Counted from the first letter of the stretch, positions 8,551 to 18,002 are shown. The stretch: 64,000 nucleotides of DNA from Nitrosomonas aestuarii (GCF_003046585.1 NZ_QAAE01000005.1:124001-188000), one strand, 5' to 3'. Notes: generated by a model not told the origin, from the letters alone. Translations and numbers: made by a program.

Positions 8551-9309
8551 CAGCATTAGCGGCAGAACTTGAACAGCCTATTGGATCCGGCGATGTATCG
8601 AACCGTAAAGATGGATCAACATCTAAAACCGTGAAATCGGTCACAGGTTATTTTTCCGCTGAATACGCTGAGAGGCCACAAGAAAATCCTGGGGTTGTAT
8701 TTGTCGGAACGCGAGAACGCCCGGTTCTGGCTGTCTGTATTGAAGGATCTGAATAATCGTAGCGCATAGGATATCTTTATTCTGCCGTAGACGGTCTTAC
8801 AGGTTTTACTGAAGCGATTAACAGAATCTTTCCAAAAACCGGGATTCAATTGTGCATCATTCATCACATACACAATTCGATCAAATATGTCGCGCCAAAG
8901 AATCACTAAGCTTTCATGGCTGGCCTAAAGCCGGCATACGAAGCACAGACCAGGGATGTACTGAAGATGCACTTGATGCGCTGGAAGCCAAATGGAGAAA
9001 ACAGTATTCCTTTGTGATCAAATCCTGGTGAAACAAATGGAAGAATTTATTGGTATTCTTTAAATATCCTAAGCAGATACGCCGTGTTATGTATACGACA
9101 AATACCATAGAGGCGATCCATCGTCAGTTTCACAAACTTACAAAAATCAAAGTCAGATTTTCGAACAGAGCAGCTTACTTAAGTTACTGTGTGTCGGCAT
9201 TAAGAACGCCAGCAGGAAATGGACAATGCCCTTTCCAAACTGGAATTTGGCATTATCGCAGCTGGCGATATATTTTGAAGAACGTCTGGATGCAACACTG
9301 GATTTATAA
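8551..9309 (+). pseudogene. Decayed IS256-family (mutator) transposase with internal deletion
   Basis: Broken frames spell the family blocks in order. A-E-L-E at about 8560 is followed by N-R-K-D-G-S-x-S-K-T-V-K, L-S-E-R-E-N-A-R-F-W-L-S-V-L-K-D-L at about 8700, and D-G-L-T-G-F-T-E-A-I-N-R-I-F-P-K-T at about 8790. Next come Q-L-C-I-I-H-H-I-H-N-S-I-K-Y-V, then Y-P-K-Q-I-R-R-V-M-Y-T-T-N-T-I-E-A-I at about 9066. It ends K-W-T-M-P-F-P-N-W-N-L-A-L with a TAA at 9307-9309. The segment that should lie between the first two blocks is missing, so about one third of the gene has been deleted. There are several frameshifts and stops. Ends of the element were not identified. Confidence 0.75.
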
Positions 9310-9500
9310 ATTGATTAGGGATTTTTATAATACCATTGGAAATGGTCAGCCCATCGACACGCACGGTGTCGATCGGTTGCCGATTGAAGCGGTTCAACAA
9401 GCAGAACACGGCAGGTAATTTGCAGGTTGACACAGAATTTGAATACCCTCAATTACCTCATTTTTTTGAAAAGCAGATTCAATTAAACAAACTGAAAATT

Positions 9501-9980
9501 TCAGTAATCGTTTGACTGACTGGTTTTATCAGATTGCTGGTAGTTGGTGTACATGTATGATTTGGGTGATGCTGGCTGCGCAGCCATGGCTCTATGATAA
9601 TGGGCTTTTGTCAGACTCTGTTTTTCAGCTTTTTGGAATTCACGAATTTTAAAGTCAGCCAGTGCTTTGATATGCTTTCCGTTTTTACCGAATAAAACGG
9701 CATTGGATCTACGCTTGAGCATTCGCTGCTGTGCTTGCACGTTACTGCGCATTTCATTCGCCAGATTCTCATACTGTTTTGCCAAAGCCGCATGGTTGGC
9801 AACTCCGCCGTTGTCTTGAACGAACCGGGTTTCAATAGCCTGAACAGATGAAACTGAGCGCATTGGTGCGCAGGCACTCAATAGTGCAATTCCTAATAAA
9901 TACACAATATGCTTACCAGAAAATGTAAGCTTCGAAGACTTTATCGCATTTATTCCTGCTTTTGTTTCCATGTTAGTCAT
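9501..9980 (-). CDS. Hypothetical lipoprotein
   Basis: This encodes 159 residues. A hydrophobic stretch ends in the lipobox L-L-S-A-C (Cys at about residue 37) followed by A-P-M, so it should be a lipid-anchored envelope protein. The n-region before it is long (about 24 residues), so a later start (Met4) is possible. The rest is helical and rich in Lys, Arg, Gln and Ala, with repeated short basic segments and a C-terminus containing Y-M-Y-T-N-Y-Q-Q. A segment near the end resembles the truncated protein at positions 2-103. No function is known to me. Confidence 0.65.
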   Translation of the reverse strand: MTNMETKAGINAIKSSKLTFSGKHIVYLLGIALLSACAPMRSVSSVQAIETRFVQDNGGVANHAALAKQYENLANEMRSNVQAQQRMLKRRSNAVLFGKNGKHIKALADFKIREFQKAEKQSLTKAHYHRAMAAQPASPKSYMYTNYQQSDKTSQSNDY

Positions 9981-10453
9981 AGCTCTATATTGTTCAACAC
10001 AACTGCATCCTAACTGATCCGGCGCTATGATGTATATTGGAGAAAGTATTGTTTTTTTCTAAGAGAAACCATTAAGTTACATATCGCCCTGGTAAATTTG
10101 ATGGTGGCGAAAAGTGTTTCAATTCTTTAACGTGATAAGGATGATGACTGCGCTTCGGAAATCCGGGATTGTTTGCTCAATAGATGTGTATAAGCGAGCT
10201 ATACAGATATGTTAAATGCGCGATTAGTCAGCCTGGACAGGCTTATAGATTTCGATTTGATAACGACCTCTCACAGTCGAATCGATCGGCGGATAATATC
10301 ATGCTGCATCCCCATTACCATCTCCCGTCAAACAGCACCGCATCGCTACCAAAATCGCATTTTCACAGTTAGTTCATGGAAAAAATCGCGATGATTATCT
10401 CGAGATTCTGGTCACAGTGAAATAGTTTGCTTGTTTTATTCTCAGCTTCACTG
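9981..10453. other. Intergenic stretch, no gene supported
   Basis: Only short overlapping frames of about 60 codons occur, without ribosome sites or recognisable motifs. The stretch between 10180 and 10400 is less AT-rich than its surroundings and may be residue of an inactivated gene or insertion, but I could not identify it. Confidence 0.35.
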
Positions 10454-10633
10454 CTATATGGTTCGCACAAAAATTGTCACAATATCAAAGCGGTTTATGG
10501 CATCCATAATTGCTTCTGATGTGGATTTAAAAAGTCCGTGATAGATAAATCTTTTTCCATCACGTGTTGTTAATTTTATTTCACACTTGATGATTCGGAT
10601 GCTGTTTTCTTTAATTGCGTACTGGATTTCCAT
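10454..10633 (-). CDS. Small conserved hypothetical protein
   Basis: This encodes 59 residues starting MEIQYAIKEN and ending FVRTI. Two ATGs compete. The second, at 10633, is chosen because GGAG lies seven bases upstream, whereas it nearly abuts the first. The sequence alternates beta-type strands (R-I-I-K-C-E-I-K-L-T-T) and a helix (S-T-S-E-A-I-M-D-A-I-N-R-F), with Y-H-G-L-F between them. I recall similarly built small proteins in betaproteobacteria, but no function. It stands alone in an AT-rich stretch. Confidence 0.55.
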   Translation of the reverse strand: MEIQYAIKENSIRIIKCEIKLTTRDGKRFIYHGLFKSTSEAIMDAINRFDIVTIFVRTI

Positions 10634-11302
10634 GCGCATTCTCCATTATGACGTGTAGGCGTTGATTTTTAATCATCAATTTATTGTCAGACTACCATTC
10701 ATATAATTCTTGAACTGATAAGAGTTTACAAATTATTTTGTCGTGAGAATAATGCTACAAACAGGGTAAAAGTATCCTAATTCGTTCATTTGCAAACTTG
10801 GACTGTCCCGTATGGCGAAGACACTGAAAACTGCATACACCTATCCAACGCCGATAATCATGAGCGCACCTGTCGAGAGTGCCGAGAGTGCCGAGAGTGC
10901 TAAAGAGGGTTATTTTTTATGCATGTTATAATTCTGGCATCAGTAATCAGGTATTTTCTTAACATTTTGATATATATAGATATCGTATATTTATTGATAG
11001 CTGGAACAGGTACTGTATAGACAAACACTTATGTAATTTATATATACAACCAAATTATTTATCTTTTTAATCATAGATATATACGATATTTAAACTAAAC
11101 AGAATATTTATTGTTGAATAATTGTTAATAACCCTGATATCTAAATGATATAAATTATTGTTTTTCTTGTGAGAAGTTCTTATTAGTCAATAAGAATTGT
11201 TATTATTTTGTTATATAAAACAAAAATATGGCCTTGTCATTATGATTGAATCTGGTGGCAATTTCTCCTTAAGGCATTTTTTTAGAATGGAGAAAAAATA
11301 TT
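10634..11302. other. AT-rich intergenic region upstream of the KamA-like gene
   Basis: Nearly 670 bases without a gene. It holds three tandem 9-base repeats (10874-10900) and, from about 10920, a long AT-rich tract with many TATATA and ATTTAT words that could contain several sigma-70-type promoters or a curved-DNA regulatory region for the downstream gene. GGAG precedes the ATG at 11303. Confidence 0.45.
10874..10900 (+). repeat. Three tandem 9-bp repeats (CGAGAGTGC)
   Basis: The unit CGAGAGTGC occurs three times head to tail without mismatch at 10874-10882, 10883-10891 and 10892-10900. It is too short and regular for a CRISPR. It could be an operator cluster or a slippage product. Confidence 0.8.
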
Positions 11303-12691
11303 ATGACACCCGTTTTACCATTTATAAAAAAACAGATTATTTCAGAACAACTTGATGATACACCTGAACATTTTCAGGTGTATACAGAACGACAGCTTGA
11401 TAAAATAAAAGCGCTCGCCCAGTTATCAGATGAACAGCGTTTCGAAATGAAAGTGGTTGCCAATGTCTTGCCTTTCAGGGTTAACAGGTATGTAATTGAT
11501 AATCTGATTAACTGGCGGGATATTCCTGCTGATCCGATTTTTCAGTTGGTTTTTCCTCAAAAAGGCATGCTGTCACAAGATGATTTTGAGCAAATGGCAG
11601 TTGTATTGCGCAACACCAGTGACCGTAGCATTATTTTAGAAAAAGCTAACGAGATCAGGCGGCGTCTAAATCCACACCCTGCTGAGCAACAATCATTAAA
11701 TGTACCGTATGTAGAAGATGCACCTATTGAAGGCATACAGCATAAATACCGTGAAACGGTTTTATTTTTCCCGAGCCAAGGGCAAGTCTGCCATAGTTTT
11801 TGTAGTTTCTGTTTTCGGTGGGCACAGTTTATCGGAGACAAAGATTTACGATTCTCCAATAGGGAAGCGCAAAAGCTGCATACATACCTAAGTCAGCATA
11901 AAAACATCAGTGATTTGCTCATTACTGGTGGTGATCCCATGGTTATGAAAACCGATCATCTGGTTGCTTATCTGGAGCCTATGCTAAAACCGGAGTTTGC
12001 GCATATTCAGACAATACGCATCGGCACAAAATCTTTGAGCTTCTGGCCGCAACGCTATGTCAATGACGAAGACGCTGCACAATTAGTATCGTTGCTGGAA
12101 AGAATGGTCAAAGCAGGCAAACATATTGCGATTATGGCGCATTTTAATCATTGGCGTGAAATGGCGACACCACTCGTGCGGGAAGCTATACAGCGTTTGC
12201 GTGCTGCAGGCGTCGTGATCCGTACACAATCGCCGCTATTGAATCATATTAATAACGATCCTGAAGTCTGGGCTTATATGTGGCGGGAGCAAGTACACCA
12301 GGGACTGGTACCATACTATATGTTTGTCGAGCGCGACACAGGTGCACGCCGCTATTTTGAGGTACCGCTTGCCCGCGCATGGGAAGTCTATCGCGAAGCA
12401 TTACAACGTGTATCGGGACTGGGAAGAACAGCACGCGGACCATCAATGAGCACCGGGCCAGGAAAAGTTGAGATTCAGGGAATTGCGCAAATCAATGGCG
12501 AAAAAGTATTTGTTTTACGTTTCCTGCAGGCGCGCAATCCTGACTGGGTACAGCGCCCTTTCTTTGCGCAATTCGATCCTGACGCAACCTGGCTGGATCA
12601 GTTGCAACCGGCTTTTGGAGAAACAAAGTTTTTCTTCCAAGATGAATATGATGCAATGCTGAATAAACAGATTAGTCCGAGAGCTTATTAG
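11303..12691 (+). CDS. KamA-family radical SAM protein (lysine 2,3-aminomutase-like)
   Basis: This encodes 462 residues. The radical SAM cluster motif CHSFCSFC (C163, C167, C170; CxxxCxxC) is followed by L-L-I-T-G-G-D-P-M, the SAM-binding G-G-D-P motif of the KamA family. The C-terminal part keeps the family layout: T-Q-S-P-L-L, P-Y-Y-M, then S-T-G-P-G-K-V with a Lys that fits the PLP lysine. The two substrate-binding Asp of lysine 2,3-aminomutase are not aligned. R-D-T-G stands where C-D-L-S is expected, and S-M-S-T-G-P-G-K replaces V-D-A-P-G-G-G-G-K. It is longer than EpmB and not next to efp. Inference: a related aminomutase or radical enzyme with an unknown substrate. It is monocistronic, preceded by a long AT-rich region. 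Confidence 0.85.
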   Translation: MTPVLPFIKKQIISEQLDDTPEHFQVYTERQLDKIKALAQLSDEQRFEMKVVANVLPFRVNRYVIDNLINWRDIPADPIFQLVFPQKGMLSQDDFEQMAVVLRNTSDRSIILEKANEIRRRLNPHPAEQQSLNVPYVEDAPIEGIQHKYRETVLFFPSQGQVCHSFCSFCFRWAQFIGDKDLRFSNREAQKLHTYLSQHKNISDLLITGGDPMVMKTDHLVAYLEPMLKPEFAHIQTIRIGTKSLSFWPQRYVNDEDAAQLVSLLERMVKAGKHIAIMAHFNHWREMATPLVREAIQRLRAAGVVIRTQSPLLNHINNDPEVWAYMWREQVHQGLVPYYMFVERDTGARRYFEVPLARAWEVYREALQRVSGLGRTARGPSMSTGPGKVEIQGIAQINGEKVFVLRFLQARNPDWVQRPFFAQFDPDATWLDQLQPAFGETKFFFQDEYDAMLNKQISPRAY

Positions 12692-13091
12692 CCTGTTTTT
12701 AACGCCGCAGTGGCAACTCAGCTATTTATTAACGGTCTGTTAATCTGCTCTTTTGGTCATTAGTGTCTCTCCTGGGAATTGTTTTCTGTTGTTAGCGCAT
12801 CTGTTCATGAAAATTAAACATTTATGAATTAAAATATTTGGTCTTCGTAAATCTGGATGATAAATATCACAGAATACCCTGTTGCAGTTGGGTATTCTGA
12901 ACGCCCAGGAAGCTGACTGACTGAATACAGTCCTTAAGATGACTGATTGTTTTAAAATAGAGTCTTTTTATTATCTGATATAAGATTGAAAAGATTGCGT
13001 ACTGGCTGGCATGCAGTAGACTAGTATCATCTGCGATCATTAGTCAATTATAATTTTGCGTTTGTGTTTTGGAATAAACGTCTGATATTTC
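12692..13091. other. Intergenic stretch with one stem-loop
   Basis: No gene is supported in these 400 bases. Positions 12871-12898 can form a hairpin with perfect 9-pair arms (AGAATACCC with GGGTATTCT) and a 10-base loop. It lacks a following T run, so it is more likely a protein-binding dyad or a processed 3' end than a Rho-independent terminator. Confidence 0.5.
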
Positions 13092-13775
13092 ATGTTATAT
13101 GTAATCATCATTGTTGTTGTGGCTGCATTGATTTACGGGCCATCCTATTGGGTTAAGCATACGCTCGAAAAATATAGCATTCCCGATGATCGTTATCCTG
13201 GGACAGGTGGTGAACTTGCACGTATTCTGCTTGACTGGGCCAAACTGCCATCCGTGAAGGTTGAAGAAACAGCGCAAGGCGATCATTATGATCCCATCGA
13301 AAAAGTTGTGCGATTGACGCCTGACAAATTTAACGGAAAATCGCTGACAGCCATCACAGTGGCGGCTCATGAAGTGGGACATGCGATACAGGATCGCGAC
13401 GGTTATCTGCCTTTAAAAATACGAACACGGTTAGTACAGATTGCAGCGCCCGCCGAGAAACTCGGTGCTGCAATTTTAATGCTTGCGCCTTTGATTATGG
13501 TTGTTACGCGTGCGCCAATTGCAGGCGCACTGTTTTTTGCGGGCGGATTACTGACACTGGGGGCGGCTACTTTGGTACATTTAATTACGCTGCCGATGGA
13601 GATGCATGCCAGTTTTTCACGAGCACTGCCTATGCTGGAAAAAGGCGGTTATTTAATCAAAGGCGATGAACATCATGCGCGACGAATTTTAAGAGCGGCC
13701 GCATTGACATATGTGTCGGCTTCGCTGATGACGCTGTTGAATATCGGTCGATGGTGGGCAATATTACGCAGATAA
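13092..13775 (+). CDS. YugP-type membrane-bound zinc metallopeptidase
   Basis: This encodes 227 residues. An N-terminal membrane helix (MLYVIIIVVVAALIYG) is followed by a cytosolic or membrane-proximal part with the zinc motif A-A-H-E-V-G-H-A-I-Q at about residues 96-105. Two or three further hydrophobic helices follow (A-A-I-L-M-L-A-P-L-I-M-V-V and A-L-F-F-A-G-G-L-L-T-L-G-A). Spacing and the D-H-Y-D-P block before the motif fit the Zn_peptidase_2 family (Bacillus YugP). Substrates are unknown. It lies about 80 bases before the secretion operon and may be an independent unit. Confidence 0.85.
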   Translation: MLYVIIIVVVAALIYGPSYWVKHTLEKYSIPDDRYPGTGGELARILLDWAKLPSVKVEETAQGDHYDPIEKVVRLTPDKFNGKSLTAITVAAHEVGHAIQDRDGYLPLKIRTRLVQIAAPAEKLGAAILMLAPLIMVVTRAPIAGALFFAGGLLTLGAATLVHLITLPMEMHASFSRALPMLEKGGYLIKGDEHHARRILRAAALTYVSASLMTLLNIGRWWAILRR

Positions 13776-13854
13776 ACCTAACAGCTTGTTAAACGTTCAA
13801 TATTCCGATATTACCGAAATTTTCTTTAATCATTTAGCACTGAGAGGGTCAGAA

Positions 13855-14292
13855 ATGTTGCACCTTTTGTATAAACGACGATTTGTTAAATCTGAGCGTG
13901 GTTTTACGCTGCTAGAGTTACTTGTTGTGATGGTTATTATTGGCCTTTTGGCAGCCTATGTTGGGCCAAAATATTTTTCACAGGTTGGAAAATCCGAGAT
14001 CAAAATGGCTCAAGCACAAATAGATGCACTGGAAAAGGCACTGCATCAATATCGTCTGGATGTCGGCAACTATCCTGCAACGGAAAATGGCCTCCTTGCA
14101 TTAGTAACACAACCCAACAATGAACCCAAATGGCAAGGGCCTTATCTGTCCAAAACACCGCCTGCTGACCCATGGGGTCGCCCCTATGTGTACAGATACC
14201 CAGGTGAAAATGCTGAATTTGATCTGTTTTCCATGGGTAGAGACGGACAAATCGGCGGCGAAGGAGAAGCAGCCGATATTACAAACTGGTAA
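13855..14292 (+). CDS. gspG: Type II secretion major pseudopilin (GspG)
   Basis: This encodes 145 residues. The start is the ATG at 13855, behind GAGAGG; the frame is open further upstream but carries no signal. The class III leader is short and basic, cleaved before F in E-R-G-F-T-L-L-E-L-L-V-V-M, with Glu at +5 and a hydrophobic helix. The C-terminal globular part has the GspG blocks N-Y-P-A-T-E-N-G-L, W-x-G-P-Y-L and D-P-W-G-R-P-Y, with an F-D-L-F-S-M-G-R-D-G end that forms the calcium site in the family. It opens an operon running to 24003. Confidence 0.93.
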   Translation: MLHLLYKRRFVKSERGFTLLELLVVMVIIGLLAAYVGPKYFSQVGKSEIKMAQAQIDALEKALHQYRLDVGNYPATENGLLALVTQPNNEPKWQGPYLSKTPPADPWGRPYVYRYPGENAEFDLFSMGRDGQIGGEGEAADITNW

Positions 14293-14312
14293 TCAGTCTG
14301 GTTGATTGAGCC

Positions 14313-15497
14313 ATGCACTATGAAGTGAAAGCTGTAATGTCCGGACAGGGAACGGTACATCTTAAGCTGGAAGCAAACAGCGAAGAAGAAGCGCGTCGAC
14401 AGGTAATGGATCAAGGCGGCATGGTACTGAGTGTAAAACGCAGTTTTACCGGCCTGTCGTTCAAATCAAAAGCGCATTTTCCTCTGATTCATTTCAGCCA
14501 GGAATTGCTGTCTTTGCTGACGGCTGGCCTGAGTCTTGTGGAATGCCTGGAAACCCTGGTAGAGAAGGAGCAGGACGCAAACAACAGAAAAATCATTCAT
14601 GATTTACTCGCGCGCCTATATGAAGGCATTACATTCTCACAGGCCCTTGAGGTTTATCCACAGGCTTTCCCGGTGCTGTATATTGCTACAGTTCGTGCCA
14701 GCGAGCGTACGGGTGATCTTGCTGAAGCATTAACTCGTTTTGTCACTTATCAGACACAAATGGATTTTGTACGTAAAAAACTGGTTGGCGCTTCTATTTA
14801 TCCCGTTTTGTTATTGGTCGTTGGTTTGTTGGTATCGTTATTTTTACTGGTTTTCGTGGTACCGAAATTCAGTGCAATCTATGACGACATGAACTCGGAT
14901 TTGCCCTGGCTCTCTGTACTGCTTATAGAATGGGGACACTTTGTTCAGGAGCGTGGCTGGGAATTGGCTATTTTCGCAATGGCATTTATGAGTGTGGTCG
15001 GCTATGCCGTCACGCGCCCATCGTTTCGCGTCTATATTATGCAACTGTTATGGCGTATTCCGGCAGTCGGTGAACGCATGCGCGTTTACCAACTAGCCCG
15101 TTTTTATAAAACGCTGGGCATGCTGCTGCGAGGCGGCATCCCAATCACACAGGCTCTTGAAATGGTGAGTGGCCTGTTACAATCGCACTTTCGGCCCAGG
15201 ATAGAAGCTGCGGCAAAACATATTCGTGAAGGCCAAACTATTTCAAGTGCGATGGAAGCGGAGGGTCTGACAACAGCTGTGGGCAATCGTATGTTAAGGG
15301 TAGGCGAACGCACGGGGTTGATGGGTGATATGATGGAACGCATCGGTAGCTTTCATGATGAAGAAATCGCGCGCTGGGTGGAGTGGACTACCAAACTGAT
15401 AGAACCCATTTTAATGGCAGTCATAGGCATAGTGATCGGCGGCATTATCATCCTGATGTATATGCCTATTTTTGAATTGGCAGGCAGTATCAATTGA
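14313..15497 (+). CDS. gspF: Type II secretion inner-membrane platform protein (GspF)
   Basis: This encodes 394 residues with two T2SSF domains, each ending in hydrophobic helices. Helices are visible at V-L-L-L-V-V-G-L-L-V-S-L-F, at the centre, and near the C-terminus (I-L-M-A-V-I-G-I-V-I-G-G-I-I-I-L-M-Y). The motifs L-L-T-A-G-L-S-L-V-E and L-L-R-G-G-I-P-I-T-Q-A-L mark the duplicated domain starts, and G-E-R-T-G appears in both halves. The protein couples the assembly ATPase GspE to the pseudopilus in the inner membrane. The start is 20 bases after gspG, and its stop overlaps the upstream edge of gspE. Confidence 0.93.
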   Translation: MHYEVKAVMSGQGTVHLKLEANSEEEARRQVMDQGGMVLSVKRSFTGLSFKSKAHFPLIHFSQELLSLLTAGLSLVECLETLVEKEQDANNRKIIHDLLARLYEGITFSQALEVYPQAFPVLYIATVRASERTGDLAEALTRFVTYQTQMDFVRKKLVGASIYPVLLLVVGLLVSLFLLVFVVPKFSAIYDDMNSDLPWLSVLLIEWGHFVQERGWELAIFAMAFMSVVGYAVTRPSFRVYIMQLLWRIPAVGERMRVYQLARFYKTLGMLLRGGIPITQALEMVSGLLQSHFRPRIEAAAKHIREGQTISSAMEAEGLTTAVGNRMLRVGERTGLMGDMMERIGSFHDEEIARWVEWTTKLIEPILMAVIGIVIGGIIILMYMPIFELAGSIN

Positions 15498-15508
15498 TTG
15501 AAGCGCAC

Positions 15509-17185
15509 ATGGAAACCCACCAAAAGCAACAATTAAATCTTAATGATCTCAGCCATGCGCATGCGGAAGCGCTCAAACGAAACGTTTCCGTCATTGAGAT
15601 GCTCGAAGAAACTGGTACACATACGCCTTATGAACTGATTCAGGAACTGGGTCGACTGCTTCATATTCCCGCATTGGAAATGAAAACAATCCATGAACTG
15701 GAGCCTGCTTTTGATATATTACCTTTCTCTGAAGCTGTGCGGAATGAATGTGTATTGTTCAAGAGCGAGGATACATATTTACTCATTATAAGTAATCCTT
15801 TTTCATCCAAATTACGTTTATGGGCTGAAGAGCGTTTTGAGATGAATGTAGCGTGGCGGTTGGTCCATCCTGCCGACCTGACCGCTTTCTTCACACAGCA
15901 GGAAAAAACAATGCGTGCGATGGATCATGTGCTGCCAGATCAGGGTCTGGACGAAATCCAGAGCAACGTTGAAGATCTCTCCTTAAAAACAATCAATGAA
16001 GGTACCAGCCAGGTGGTACGGCTTGTGCATTCAACGCTGTATGATGCGCATAAATCACAGGCCAGTGATATTCATCTGGAAATGGTGACCGGAGCACTAT
16101 CAATTAAATACCGTATTGATGGCGTGTTGATGTCCATAGGCGTCATAAAAGGCGCCGATCTGGCCGAACAGGTGATTTCCAGAATCAAAGTCATGTCAGA
16201 ACTGGATATTGCAGAGCGGCGTGTGCCACAGGATGGTCGTTTCAAGGTTTCAATCCAGGGACGGGAAATTGATTTTCGGGTTTCTATTATGCCCAGCATT
16301 TTTGGTGAAGATGCTGTTTTACGTATTCTGGATCGCCAGGCATTGTCCGATCATGTAGAGGGACTCACGCTTAACCAATTGGGATTTAATCCGGCAGATA
16401 TCGCCACGCTGCGTCGTTTGAGTTCAGAGCCCTACGGTATGTTGCTGGTAACCGGTCCAACCGGCAGTGGCAAAACGACCTCATTGTACGCGGCAATCTC
16501 GGAAGTGAACAAGGGTCATGACAAAATTATTACCATTGAAGATCCGATTGAATATCAACTGTCCGGTGTGCTGCAAATTCCGGTAAATGAAAAAAAAGGA
16601 CTCACCTTTGCGCGGGGACTGCGCTCGATCTTACGGCATGACCCCGACAAAATCATGGTCGGCGAAATTCGTGATTCTGAAACAGCGCAAATTGCTATTC
16701 AGGCGGCGCTCACGGGACATCTTGTTTTCACCACTGTGCATGCCAACAATGTGTTTGACGTGATCGGTCGTTTTTCGCATATGGGCGTAGATCCTTACAG
16801 TTTTGTTTCGGCATTGAATGGCATCGCAGCGCAAAGACTGGTGCGGTTGTTGTGTCCGCATTGCACAGTGGACGAGCGCCCTGCTGAAGAGCAGATTCAT
16901 GAATCAGGGATCAATCACGAAGAAGCAGACAGTTTTATTTTCCGAATCGGAAAAGGTTGCGGCCAATGCCGCGGCAGCGGCTATCGTGGACGTAACGCGA
17001 TAGCCGAAATACTGATGCTGAATGACGAAATTCGTGAATTGATAGTTGCACAGGAACCGATACGCAAGATAAAAGAAGCAGCCAGAAATAACGGTACCAA
17101 GTTTTTACGTGAAGCAGCGTTGGACATGGTCAAAAACGGATTGACCAGTTTAGAGGAGGCCAATCGTGTCACCATTGTTGCGTGA
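15509..17185 (+). CDS. gspE: Type II secretion assembly ATPase (GspE)
   Basis: This encodes 558 residues from the ATG at 15509; a TTG at 15494, overlapping the gspF stop, is the alternative. It has an N-terminal GspE domain (D-L-S-H-A-H..., I-P-A-L-E). The core has Walker A G-P-T-G-S-G-K-T at about 316-323, an Asp box (I-T-I-E-D-P-I-E-Y), Walker B (I-M-V-G-E-I-R-D-S-E-T) and a His box (T-G-H-L-V-F-T-T-V-H-A-N). A tetracysteine zinc site (CPHC and CGQC) lies near the end, as in GspE/PilB. It powers pseudopilus assembly from the cytoplasm. The first codons of the next gene overlap its last 20 bases. Confidence 0.93.
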   Translation: METHQKQQLNLNDLSHAHAEALKRNVSVIEMLEETGTHTPYELIQELGRLLHIPALEMKTIHELEPAFDILPFSEAVRNECVLFKSEDTYLLIISNPFSSKLRLWAEERFEMNVAWRLVHPADLTAFFTQQEKTMRAMDHVLPDQGLDEIQSNVEDLSLKTINEGTSQVVRLVHSTLYDAHKSQASDIHLEMVTGALSIKYRIDGVLMSIGVIKGADLAEQVISRIKVMSELDIAERRVPQDGRFKVSIQGREIDFRVSIMPSIFGEDAVLRILDRQALSDHVEGLTLNQLGFNPADIATLRRLSSEPYGMLLVTGPTGSGKTTSLYAAISEVNKGHDKIITIEDPIEYQLSGVLQIPVNEKKGLTFARGLRSILRHDPDKIMVGEIRDSETAQIAIQAALTGHLVFTTVHANNVFDVIGRFSHMGVDPYSFVSALNGIAAQRLVRLLCPHCTVDERPAEEQIHESGINHEEADSFIFRIGKGCGQCRGSGYRGRNAIAEILMLNDEIRELIVAQEPIRKIKEAARNNGTKFLREAALDMVKNGLTSLEEANRVTIVA

Positions 17186-18002
17186 TCAGATCGAAGTTTT
17201 TTTTGCGCCAGGACGTCTCAATCTGGTGCACTTAAAACGTGGACTGAAACCAGTCCAGTCACCGGTCTTAACTGAAATGATTGATGATGCGCAATCAGGA
17301 CAGCCGGATTGGCTGCAACCGATGCAGCAACTTGAGAAAATGCTGTCCGAATATACCGGAATCAGTATGACTGTGACGCTTTCCAATCACTTTGTCCGTT
17401 ACGTGACACTGCCACCACAGGCTGAAATCACGACGCCCGAAGAAGTGTTAGCTTATGCAGATTTTCGTATGCGTGAAATTTATGGCGCGCGCGTGGACCA
17501 TTGGTCTCTGAGTATCAGCACCTGGAGTCCGGTATACGGTGCAATATGTGCGGCTATCTCGCAAGAGTTGCTGATAAAACTGGAAGAAGTCGCGAAGCGT
17601 CATCATAGCAAACTCAATGGCATTGAACCTTATCTGACCGCAGTTCTGGACAAATGGATTAAATCATTGAATCGGCGAAAATCCTATGTAGCTTTAGTTG
17701 AAACCGACCGTGTTTGTGTTGCATTGTTGGAAAATGGAATCTGGCACAGTATTCGCAACCAGCGGGTGTTACAGGATGTTGCAGATGAATTGTTGGCTGC
17801 ACTTGATCAAGAAGCTGTGTTATCAGGTGAAAAAGAATCTGTCGAACAGGTTTTTCTGTTTGCGCCAGAGCATCCGGCATTGACGCTGCCAGATGATAGT
17901 GGCTGGTATATGGTACCGCTGCAAACTGAAACGGTGACCGTGCCCATGCATTATCCAATCCCCGTTAGTGATAAAACTAAGGAGAATGCATGTTCCGCCT
18001 GA
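17166..18002 (+). CDS. PilM/GspL-like cytoplasmic assembly protein
   Basis: This encodes 278 residues starting at a GTG inside the end of gspE. It has the layout of the actin-like PilM or the cytoplasmic half of GspL: an N-terminal strand-rich lobe (S-M-T-V-T-L-S-N-H-F-V-R-Y), A-Y-A-D-F-R-M-R-E-I-Y, and then I-E-P-Y-L-T-A-V-L-D-K-W. There is no convincing transmembrane segment, so it resembles PilM more than full-length GspL. In type IV pilus and hybrid systems PilM binds the N-terminus of PilN, whose analogue follows immediately with overlapping codons (17990-18002). Assignment is by position and fold cues, not by a diagnostic motif. Confidence 0.7.
   Translation: MSPLLRDQIEVFFAPGRLNLVHLKRGLKPVQSPVLTEMIDDAQSGQPDWLQPMQQLEKMLSEYTGISMTVTLSNHFVRYVTLPPQAEITTPEEVLAYADFRMREIYGARVDHWSLSISTWSPVYGAICAAISQELLIKLEEVAKRHHSKLNGIEPYLTAVLDKWIKSLNRRKSYVALVETDRVCVALLENGIWHSIRNQRVLQDVADELLAALDQEAVLSGEKESVEQVFLFAPEHPALTLPDDSGWYMVPLQTETVTVPMHYPIPVSDKTKENACSA

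Noticed and set aside
10874..10900. Tandem repeats as a possible CRISPR
   Set aside because: Units are only 9 bases long with no spacers, and no cas genes are in the window.
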